From assembly GCA_003972865.1 (NCBI GenBank), contig QOAX01000092.1, positions 1-11,512 on the forward strand: 11,512 nt of DNA, given 5' to 3'. The translations under genes were made by a program, and so were the position numbers. This DNA comes from Verrucomicrobiota bacterium. Lineage in GTDB: Bacteria > Verrucomicrobiota > Verrucomicrobiia > Limisphaerales > UBA1096. Below, piece after piece: positions 1 to 5,169 of the stretch (its first letter is position 1; every line of letters starts with the position of its first letter). A model generated the notes under the pieces. That model did not search any database and had not been told where the DNA came from. It saw only the letters and a list, made by a program, of their open reading frames with translations.

Positions 1-971
1 GCTGCGCGGTGGTGACCGACCGCACCGTCGGGCCGCTCTACGCCAAGGCGGCGCTGGCCTCGCTGCGGCAGGCCGGCTTCGCGCCTGTGGAGATCCGCGT
101 GCCCGCCGGCGAGACGGCCAAGAGCCTGCGAACGATCCACGCCTGTTACGACCAATTGGCCAGGCACCGGATCGAGCGCAGCTCATTCATCGTGGCGTTG
201 GGCGGCGGCGTGGTGGGCGACATGGCCGGTTTTCTCGCGGCGAGCTACCTGCGCGGCATCGGTTTCGTGCAGGTGCCGACAACACTGCTGGCACAGGTGG
301 ATAGCTCGGTCGGCGGCAAGGTCGGCGTGAACCTGAAGGCCGGCAAAAATCTGGTCGGCGCGTTTTACCAGCCACGCCTCGTGCTGTGCGACCTCGACAC
401 GCTCAAGACGCTGCCCAAGCGCGAACTACGCGCCGGGCTGGCCGAGGTGATCAAGTACGGGATCATCGCCGACGCGGCGCTTTTTCGCCGGCTCGAGCGC
501 ACGCTGCCGGGGCTGCTGCGGCTCGATGCCAAGGGACTGGCGCACGTCGTCGCCCACAGTTGCCAGATCAAGGCCAAGGTCGTCGGGCAGGACGAGCGCG
601 AAGGTGGCCTGCGCGCCATCCTGAACTACGGCCACACCATCGGCCACGCGCTCGAGGCGATCTCGCGTTACGGAAAATATCTGCACGGCGAAGCGATCTC
701 GATCGGCCAGATGGCGGCGTCGAAAATCTCGCGTGACGTGCTCGGCCTTGGGCAAGCGGAAGTCGACCGCATCGAGGCACTGTTCGCCCGGGCCGGCCTG
801 CCGACCACGGTGCGCTTGGCCAAGCTGCAGTTGGCCAGGGTGTTCGCCGCGATGAAGCTCGACAAAAAAGTCAGCGGCGGCGAAGTGAAGTTCGTACTGG
901 CCCGAAAAATCGGCCAAGTGGAGTTTGGAATCGACGTGCCGAAGGCCATCATCAAGACTGCTCTAAAATAA
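1..971 (+). CDS. aroB: 3-dehydroquinate synthase, 5' end cut by window edge
   Basis: Second step of the shikimate pathway: converts DAHP to 3-dehydroquinate in the cytoplasm, using NAD and a divalent metal. The frame is open to the left edge. The visible protein begins at the beta-strand that lies about 40 residues into E. coli AroB, so roughly 40 N-terminal residues are missing; the GTG at position 9 is an internal Val, not the start. Numbering from that Val, seen motifs are ALGGGVVGD (63-71), the PTTLLAQVDSSVGGK block (90-104), AEVIKYG (145-151), DEREGGLRAILNYGHTIGHA (195-214) and YLHGEA (224-229). Likely metal ligands are E146, H209 and H226. The C-terminal LDKK and IGQ motifs are present and the gene ends in TAA. 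That stop shares one base with the start of the next gene (TAATG), suggesting translational coupling. Identity is secure from the motif series. Confidence 0.96.
   Translation, partial: CAVVTDRTVGPLYAKAALASLRQAGFAPVEIRVPAGETAKSLRTIHACYDQLARHRIERSSFIVALGGGVVGDMAGFLAASYLRGIGFVQVPTTLLAQVDSSVGGKVGVNLKAGKNLVGAFYQPRLVLCDLDTLKTLPKRELRAGLAEVIKYGIIADAALFRRLERTLPGLLRLDAKGLAHVVAHSCQIKAKVVGQDEREGGLRAILNYGHTIGHALEAISRYGKYLHGEAISIGQMAASKISRDVLGLGQAEVDRIEALFARAGLPTTVRLAKLQLARVFAAMKLDKKVSGGEVKFVLARKIGQVEFGIDVPKAIIKTALK
814..825. repeat. Dispersed palindrome GCTTGGCCAAGC inside aroB
   Basis: A perfect 12-base palindrome, read through as Leu-Ala-Lys of AroB. A second TTGGCCAGG half-match follows eight bases later (831-839). 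Confidence 0.7.
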
Positions 972-1585
972 TGTCTGCCATCAGCGAGACCATTGTTCGT
1001 GAGTTCCTTGAGGCCAGCGGGTTTCTGGTGCAACAGGGGCGCAAGTTTGTTGCGCCGTCGCGGCGGCACGACTCACACATCGATTTTTTCGCCACCCACC
1101 CGGCGGCGACTGAGTCGAAAGCCGCCCTGCCGTTCGAGTTGCGACTGGGCGACTTGAAGCACATTCGCCGCGCTGTTTTCGCCGTGAAAGGTTGGCACAC
1201 GGAGACGTTCAGCCCGGCGGTGATGGCTAACTCACCGGAGATCTTTCGCTTCGCGCAACCGGCAGCCGCAAAAGCAGCGGAGGGAGTGTTTGGCGCCGAT
1301 GCCGTTTTTCTCAAGATACTCGTCGTGCCGTCGCTCCCGTCCACGAAAAAACTGCGCCGGGAAAGCATCGAGTTCCTCCGCAGCAAGGGGGTCGATGGGG
1401 TGATTGAGTTTCCGGCGGTACTTTCCGCCGTGATCGATGGCGTGGAGAAAAACCGTAATTACCAGCGCTCCGATGTGCTGCAGTTGATCCGCGTGCTGAA
1501 GGCGCACGGGATGCTTCGCGAGCCTCAGTTGGAGCTTTTCCGCGCCGCAAAACCACGACGCACCGCCCGGAAGCCGATGCCGTAA
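971..1585 (+). CDS. Uncharacterised 204-residue protein coupled to aroB
   Basis: I do not recognise this family by name. The ATG overlaps the aroB stop by one base, no strong Shine-Dalgarno is visible, and translation is probably coupled to aroB. The protein is soluble-looking, with no signal peptide or membrane segment. It opens with a predicted helix (ETIVREFLEASGF, 6-18), then a strand pair ending in HIDFFA (36-41) and a second strand AVFAVKGWH (68-76), followed by a mixed alpha/beta region with a hydrophobic strand FLKILVVP (113-120). The C-terminus is basic (residues 191-201). The helix, D38 and VK(73) order resembles the layout of a PD-(D/E)XK nuclease fold, but the usual Glu before Lys is Ala71-Val72 here, so catalytic activity is doubtful. 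That fold suggestion is inference only. Codon use matches its neighbours, and the position suggests a lineage-specific conserved protein rather than a recent arrival. Confidence 0.8.
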   Translation: MSAISETIVREFLEASGFLVQQGRKFVAPSRRHDSHIDFFATHPAATESKAALPFELRLGDLKHIRRAVFAVKGWHTETFSPAVMANSPEIFRFAQPAAAKAAEGVFGADAVFLKILVVPSLPSTKKLRRESIEFLRSKGVDGVIEFPAVLSAVIDGVEKNRNYQRSDVLQLIRVLKAHGMLREPQLELFRAAKPRRTARKPMP

Positions 1586-1601
1586 GCGGGCCGAACCGGC
1601 G

Positions 1602-2315
1602 TCAGTGAACGTTCAACAGCAAGCCGGCAGCCGCAAGAACCAGGCCGGCGGCAATCGCCACCACTTTGTAGGCGTTGAACCGATGGCCTTCGCTGCTCTC
1701 GAATAGGATGGTTGTCGAGACGTGCAGAAAGATGCCGATGACGATTGCGAGGCTTTCGCGGTGGAATTGGCCAACCACCTCAATACCGCTCAACAGCGTG
1801 CCTAGCGGTGCCATGGCCGCGAAAATCGCCAGCAGCCCGAACGCCTTGGGCTTGCCCAGGCCGCTGTTGAGTAGCATCGACAGGAACACCATGGCCACCG
1901 GATACTTGTGCAAGACAATTCCCAGCAACAACGGCTCGACGCCGTCATGGCTGTGGCCGGCGTCCCCGCCGCCCAGCGGCATGCCCTCGAGGAAAGCGTG
2001 AAGGCACAGGCCCACCATCAACCCGACCGGCAACCCGGGATGCTGGTGTGCGTGTTCATGGCCGTGCTCGATACCGCCCGAGAGGTACTCGAGCATCACT
2101 TGAATGAAAAAACCGACCAGGACGAACGCCCCGAGTTGGCCCCCCCGGCCATCGCCGGTGAATACTTCCGGCAACAGGTGCAGCGCGGTGATCGAGAGCA
2201 GATAGGCGCCGCTGAAGGCGATCAGCAGCTTCAGCTTGTTGCGATCCGACGGCTTGAGCCACAGCACCGTGAGTGCGGCGGCCAGAACGGAAAATAAGAG
2301 GAGCGCGTAAGTCAA
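1602..2315 (-). CDS. ZIP-family divalent metal transporter (probable zinc importer)
   Basis: A 237-residue polytopic inner-membrane protein of the ZIP (SLC39-like) family, which moves zinc or iron into the cytoplasm. Hydrophobic segments lie near residues 2-20, 31-49, 61-78, 95-113, 127-149, 157-177, 187-205 and 215-235, the eight expected for ZIP. Signature features are HLLPE in segment 2 (46-50), HAFLEGMPLG in segment 4 (106-115) and HKYP in segment 5 (136-139), plus a His-rich loop HGHEHAHQH (84-92) between segments 3 and 4 and a second HSHD (121-124). Segment 5 has HK rather than the more usual HE, so metal preference cannot be read from sequence. The start is TTG: an in-frame stop lies 13 codons upstream and no ATG or GTG falls between, but no Shine-Dalgarno is seen. 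It runs the same way as rpsR but lies beyond that operon's terminator, so it probably has its own promoter in the short gap that also holds a strong palindrome. Confidence 0.9.
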   Translation of the reverse strand: MTYALLLFSVLAAALTVLWLKPSDRNKLKLLIAFSGAYLLSITALHLLPEVFTGDGRGGQLGAFVLVGFFIQVMLEYLSGGIEHGHEHAHQHPGLPVGLMVGLCLHAFLEGMPLGGGDAGHSHDGVEPLLLGIVLHKYPVAMVFLSMLLNSGLGKPKAFGLLAIFAAMAPLGTLLSGIEVVGQFHRESLAIVIGIFLHVSTTILFESSEGHRFNAYKVVAIAAGLVLAAAGLLLNVH

Positions 2316-2325
2316 TTGGGGTGAC

Positions 2326-2346
2326 GGCCAAGCGCTTGGCCAAGCG
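2326..2346. repeat. Overlapping palindromes upstream of the ZIP gene
   Basis: GGCCAAGCGCTTGGCC (2326-2341) is a perfect 16-base palindrome. It overlaps a second perfect one, CGCTTGGCCAAGCG (2333-2346), built on the same core. They lie 11 bases upstream of the TTG start of the metal transporter. They may be an operator, an mRNA hairpin over the start region, or simply copies of the palindrome dispersed across this window. The symmetry is directly visible; the function is unknown. Confidence 0.75.
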
Positions 2347-2385
2347 TGCTTTGGTTATTGCAATCCATTTGCGTTGGTGGGCACG

Positions 2386-2417
2386 AAAAACCGCCGCGCT
2401 CGTTTCGGGCGCGGCGG
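2386..2417 (-). terminator. Intrinsic terminator after rpsR
   Basis: Read on the - strand, a perfect 9-base-pair GC-only stem (CCGCCGCGC at 2409-2417 pairing with 2391-2399) with a 9-base loop is followed directly by five T residues (2386-2390). It begins 12 bases past the rpsR stop codon. This is a textbook Rho-independent terminator that ends the dksA-like/rpmG/rpsR transcript before the ZIP gene. Confidence 0.9.
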
Positions 2418-2429
2418 CTTCAAAGTCGG

Positions 2430-2669
2430 TTACTTCATCAAGAGCAACGTGCGGGCGCGCTTGATGGCATTGGCCATGCGGCGCTGGTAATGCGCCGGCA
2501 GCCCGGTGTACTTGCGCGGCAGGATGCGGCCATGGCCGGTCACGAACGTCTGCAGCAGCTCGGTGTTGCGGTAGTTCAACTGGTCGATGGTGAAATCGAT
2601 CTTGGGCTTCGGGCGCGGCAGACGCTTTTCGTTCGTATTCCGTTTATTCTTGTCCTTCTTCCTTGGCAT
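2430..2669 (-). CDS. rpsR: 30S ribosomal protein S18, cysteine-free form
   Basis: A 79-residue primary 30S protein that pairs with S6 on the platform of the small subunit. The family core is clear: the IDFTIDQLNYRNTELLQTFV segment (24-43), GRILPRKYTGLPAHYQRRMANA (47-68), then the basic IKRARTLLL helix (69-77). The N-terminal 20 residues are strongly basic. There are no cysteines, so this is a zinc-independent form. The end is shorter than in many homologues, stopping at LLLMK instead of the usual LLPY tail. It starts one base after the rpmG stop with only a weak Shine-Dalgarno, so it is surely cotranslated from the same message, and the transcript ends at the terminator just downstream. Confidence 0.96.
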   Translation of the reverse strand: MPRKKDKNKRNTNEKRLPRPKPKIDFTIDQLNYRNTELLQTFVTGHGRILPRKYTGLPAHYQRRMANAIKRARTLLLMK

Positions 2670-2670
2670 A

Positions 2671-2838
2671 TTACTTGATCTCGCGATGCACCGTGTGACG
2701 ACGCAGATTGGGGTTGTACTTTTTCATCTCCAGCCGATCGGGCTGAGTTTTCTTGTTGCGCTGACCCATGTAGCGGGACACTGGCTTGCCCTCGCCCTTG
2801 GCCTCCGTGCACTCGAGAATGACTGTTTCCCTGGGCAT
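2671..2838 (-). CDS. rpmG: 50S ribosomal protein L33, zinc-free form
   Basis: A 55-residue protein that I translated directly: it begins MPRETVILECTEAKGEGKPV, continues SRYMGQRNKKTQPDRLEMKK and ends YNPNLRRHTVHREIK. This is the L33 family of the large subunit near the E site; the RNKK, KKYNP and RRHT-HREIK motifs are diagnostic. Only one cysteine (C10) is present, while zinc-binding L33 proteins carry two CxxC pairs, so this is a C-minus form. The ATG lies three bases after the dksA-like stop, and the stop lies one base before the rpsR start. Compared with the common 50-55 residue family length it is complete. Confidence 0.95.
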   Translation of the reverse strand: MPRETVILECTEAKGEGKPVSRYMGQRNKKTQPDRLEMKKYNPNLRRHTVHREIK

Positions 2839-2841
2839 AAA

Positions 2842-3552
2842 TTAATCTTTCTTTGTCTTGAGTTCGGGAAGTTCCTTGTCGACCTTGTCCTTGGCCGATG
2901 AGGCCGGCGTGGTGATAGTGCCCAACCGTCCGAGTGAGCGGTTTTGCAGGACACCGTACTGTTCAAGTTCGGACTGGGCATCCACCCGGAATCGCGTCCA
3001 CGGAATGGCGTTCAGGCGTGTCTGGGGAATCGGCTTCCCGGTTATCTCGCACATGCCGTAGGTTTCCTTTTCGATCCGCTTGAGAGCCTCTTCAATCTCG
3101 TAGATCACGTCCTGGTCGGCCGAAAGCAAACTCAGGTTGAAGTCCCTGTCGAAATTGTCGGTGCCGGAGTCAGCCATGTGAACGCCGTAACTTTCCATTT
3201 CCTTGGCGGACTCCTTGGCGAGACCGTTGCGCTGATCGGTCAAACGGTCGCGAAGGCCGATCAGAAGCCGTTTTTGCTTCGCCCATTTGCCGCTATTGTT
3301 CAGCTTGGCCGCCTTCCGTTTTTGAGCTGCCCGCTTGGCCGGTGTGGCTGGCAAACCCAAAACAGCTGCCGCGGTCGCCGCTCCGACCTGATGATTGGAT
3401 CGCGAAGTCGTTTTCTTTTTTACGGGAGCTTTTTTGGCCGGCGCTTTCTTGGCCACGGCCTTCTTGGCTGCGGCTTTTTTCGCGGGTGCCTTTTTCACCG
3501 CTTTTTTTGCGGTTTTTACCGGTTTTTTTGTAACTTTTCGTTTTGCTGCCAC
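2842..3552 (-). CDS. DksA/TraR-like protein with histone-like Lys/Ala-rich N-terminal tail
   Basis: A 236-residue, two-part protein. Residues 1-50 are almost only Lys, Ala, Pro and Val in PAKKA-type repeats, like the tails of bacterial histone H1-like proteins, and would bind nucleic acid or ribosomal RNA. Residues 88-200 are a DksA/TraR domain: a helical hairpin (about 90-165) with an acidic tip DSGTDNFDRD (128-137), then YGMCEITGKPIPQTRLNAIP (165-184) and a final helix to E197. DksA proteins enter the RNA polymerase secondary channel and modulate initiation with ppGpp. The zinc finger is degenerate: C168 is the only cysteine, with T171, R189 and A192 at the other three ligand positions. The start is GTG; an in-frame TAG lies three codons upstream. 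The only Shine-Dalgarno-like run (GAGGTGA on the - strand) is about 17 bases away, which is too far to be typical. First gene of the rpmG-rpsR operon. The family call is firm; whether it acts on RNA polymerase is not. Confidence 0.9.
   Translation of the reverse strand: MAAKRKVTKKPVKTAKKAVKKAPAKKAAAKKAVAKKAPAKKAPVKKKTTSRSNHQVGAATAAAVLGLPATPAKRAAQKRKAAKLNNSGKWAKQKRLLIGLRDRLTDQRNGLAKESAKEMESYGVHMADSGTDNFDRDFNLSLLSADQDVIYEIEEALKRIEKETYGMCEITGKPIPQTRLNAIPWTRFRVDAQSELEQYGVLQNRSLGRLGTITTPASSAKDKVDKELPELKTKKD
3409..3543 (-). repeat. Low-complexity PAKKA-type coding repeat in the dksA-like gene
   Basis: This stretch encodes residues 4-48 of the DksA-like protein, which is nearly all Lys, Ala, Pro and Val in irregular AKKAPAKK units. 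On the + strand it shows as repeated GGC-TTTTTTGG-like units. It is protein-level low complexity and not an exact DNA tandem array. Confidence 0.75.
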
Positions 3553-3809
3553 GAATTTTAACTAGATAATCACCTCATTTTGTCTGCCTAAAACAGCCAG
3601 TTTCGGTCGCTTCGGGCAGAGCGAGGCGCGGAAACCTATCAAAGAACTTCCAGAACACCACAAAAAATTGATGTTTTTTGGTCTTATTTTGAGATTTGTT
3701 TCCCTGGGTTTTTGCTATTTCAGCTTGCCCTAGGGCGGTCGACAGGGTTGCGGCCCCGGTGGCAACCATCCAACGAATCCCGAGGGCATCACGGCTTGGC
3801 CAAGTGCTC
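3553..3809. other. Intergenic gap between ftsZ and the dksA-like operon
   Basis: This gap of 257 bases holds no convincing gene. Its centre (about 3650-3725) is markedly AT-rich for this window, with several runs of T and A, and must hold the promoter of the dksA-like operon, though I cannot pick convincing -35 and -10 boxes. Near ftsZ there is CTTGGCCAAG (3795-3804), five bases past the ftsZ stop, a 6-base-pair inverted repeat (3746-3751 with 3762-3767) with no T tract, and a short palindrome GCCCTAGGGC (3727-3736). No clear intrinsic terminator for the dcw transcript is visible. A 64-codon open frame on the - strand (3575-3769) looks spurious. Confidence 0.6.
3795..3804. repeat. Dispersed palindrome CTTGGCCAAG downstream of ftsZ
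   Basis: A perfect 10-base palindrome five bases beyond the ftsZ stop codon. It is one of six identical cores in this window and one of only two outside coding sequence. Confidence 0.7.
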
Positions 3810-5153
3810 TTAGTTCAAGACTGCACCCCGGCGGATGTAGGTGGGCTGGTCGAGGTCTTCTCCCTTGTGGATGGTCGGCTCGCTTTTCTCGAACCGCCCC
3901 TTGGAGACGATCTCCAGCGGCAACAATTCCTGAACGATTTTCCGACGCTTCGTTCGGTTCGGTTCCTCCTTGGCCGCCACCCGAATCAGGTCTTCCCGGC
4001 ATTCTGGAGTCAAGGCATCGGCTGTCGGAGCCGGCGGGGTGTAGGCAAAACCGCCGCGGTTTTTTCCGTCGGTTTCCTTCCCCAAATCAAGATAACTGCC
4101 GGTATCCGGCACGATGAATGAATCGGAATAGCCCAAGTCGGACGCCTGCCCGGTCGGGTTTGGCTTCGGTTGGTCGCTTCCCTGATCCGCCCCGGCCAGT
4201 TTACCGGCGTGCGCGATGACGACGGTTAGCTGGAGTGCTGCCTCGCGCCCTTGCCCGGAAACCCCGACAACCAACTTTGCCGAGGATGAGCGGTTGCTGA
4301 TCGCCGAGGTGACGGCATTCATCTCCGCCATGGTCACGTCCCCACCCGAGAGGTGCACCAAGAGTGAACTGGCCTCCTTCAATGTCTCACCGCCCCGGGC
4401 TGCCGGATGTGCCAGCAACTTTCGCACGGCATCATCCGCCCGATCCTCCCCGCTGGCTTCAACATGCACAACGGAGCCGAGACTGTGCCGATCTCGCACC
4501 GAAGCCTGAAGGTCCGCAAAGGAAACATTCAGCATTCCCGGCTCGAGTAACATTCGGCTCACGCCCAGCACGGCCTCGCACAGGTGGCGGTTGGCGATTT
4601 CCAGCGCCTGATGCAGCGCGATGTCGGGACCCTCCATGAGGATGACGTCCTGATTGGGAAAATGAAAAACTACATCGGCAACCTGCTTGAGATCCCGCAG
4701 TCCACCGGTGGCCTGATTGCAACGCTGGATGCCTTCACATTCGAACGGTGTCGCCGCCACGCCCACCACCAGCGCCCCGGCCTCCTTGGCCAAGTTCGCC
4801 AAAAACGGCGCGGCTCCCGTGCCGGTGCCGCCCCCCATCCCGGCAACGACAAAGACCAGGTCAGTGCCCCGGACAATCTCGGTCAACTCATCGTTGTCGG
4901 ACTCGACGGCGGCCCGGGCCAGCGCCGAGTCACCCCCGGTGCCCAAGCCGCACGGGATCGCTTGGCCAAGCAGGAACGTCCGCGACTGGTGGCAGCGGGA
5001 GAGGCTTCGGTTGTCGGTGTCCATTGAATCCGCCTCGACCCCCTCAGGGGCGATCATGGCCAGGGTCTCGACCAGTTTCACACCGGTCTCGCCCAAGCCA
5101 ATCAGGCGGATGGTTGGATTGGCACCCACTGTCTGTTCATCTGGATTGCTCAT
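3810..5153 (-). CDS. ftsZ: Cell division GTPase FtsZ, divergent
   Basis: A 447-residue tubulin homologue that polymerises into the Z-ring and recruits the divisome. The GTPase signature AGMGGGTGTGAAP (104-116) is intact, as are LGTGGD (70-75), TPFECEGIQR (135-144, with E140 and R144), N167 and N188 for guanine contact. Two parts are unusual. The glycine loop reads GLGETGVKL (19-27) where typical FtsZ has a GGGGGN run. The T7 synergy loop reads NVSFAD (209-214), with Ser211 in place of the first catalytic Asp while D214 is kept. The linker is about 115 residues. The C-terminus ends DLDQPTYIRRGAVLN, matching the conserved FtsA/ZipA-binding peptide, so membrane tethering by the adjacent FtsA is expected. 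The ATG was chosen over a longer frame reaching 5258 because GGAGGA lies six bases upstream and the extension only overlaps ftsA. Last gene of the cluster, 16 bases after ftsA. Confidence 0.93.
   Translation of the reverse strand: MSNPDEQTVGANPTIRLIGLGETGVKLVETLAMIAPEGVEADSMDTDNRSLSRCHQSRTFLLGQAIPCGLGTGGDSALARAAVESDNDELTEIVRGTDLVFVVAGMGGGTGTGAAPFLANLAKEAGALVVGVAATPFECEGIQRCNQATGGLRDLKQVADVVFHFPNQDVILMEGPDIALHQALEIANRHLCEAVLGVSRMLLEPGMLNVSFADLQASVRDRHSLGSVVHVEASGEDRADDAVRKLLAHPAARGGETLKEASSLLVHLSGGDVTMAEMNAVTSAISNRSSSAKLVVGVSGQGREAALQLTVVIAHAGKLAGADQGSDQPKPNPTGQASDLGYSDSFIVPDTGSYLDLGKETDGKNRGGFAYTPPAPTADALTPECREDLIRVAAKEEPNRTKRRKIVQELLPLEIVSKGRFEKSEPTIHKGEDLDQPTYIRRGAVLN
4785..4794. repeat. 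Dispersed palindrome CTTGGCCAAG inside ftsZ
   Basis: A perfect palindrome read through as coding sequence for Asn-Leu-Ala-Lys-Glu (residues 120-124) of FtsZ, the helix after the GTPase signature loop. Confidence 0.65.
4960..4971. repeat. Dispersed palindrome GCTTGGCCAAGC inside ftsZ
   Basis: A perfect 12-base palindrome, encoding Leu-Gly-Gln-Ala (residues 62-65) of FtsZ. It lies in a different reading frame relative to the codons from the copy at 4785, so the shared sequence is not explained by a shared peptide. Confidence 0.7.
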
Positions 5154-5159
5154 GACTCG

Positions 5160-5165
5160 TCCTCC
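5160..5165 (-). promoter_or_regulatory. Shine-Dalgarno of ftsZ
   Basis: GGAGGA on the - strand, six bases before the ATG at 5153, just outside the ftsA stop. It decides the ftsZ start and is among the strongest ribosome-binding sites in the cluster, in keeping with the high FtsZ level cells need. Confidence 0.85.
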
Positions 5166-5169
5166 GGCA

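Noticed and set aside
1586..1601. Terminator between the converging aroB-linked gene and the ZIP gene
   Set aside because: Only a four-base-pair GCCG/CGGC stem and no T tract is present in this 16-base gap.
3409..3543. A tandem DNA repeat or CRISPR-like array
   Set aside because: The periodicity comes from Lys/Ala/Pro codons of the basic tail; unit length and sequence are irregular and there are no spacers.
3746..3767. Inverted repeat GGTTGC/GCAACC as terminator of the dcw operon
   Set aside because: Only six base pairs with a ten-base loop and no T tract on the - strand, so it cannot be called an intrinsic terminator.
3575..3769. A 64-codon open frame on the - strand between ftsZ and the dksA-like gene
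   Set aside because: Low-complexity product from AT-rich intergenic DNA, no ribosome-binding site and no family resemblance.
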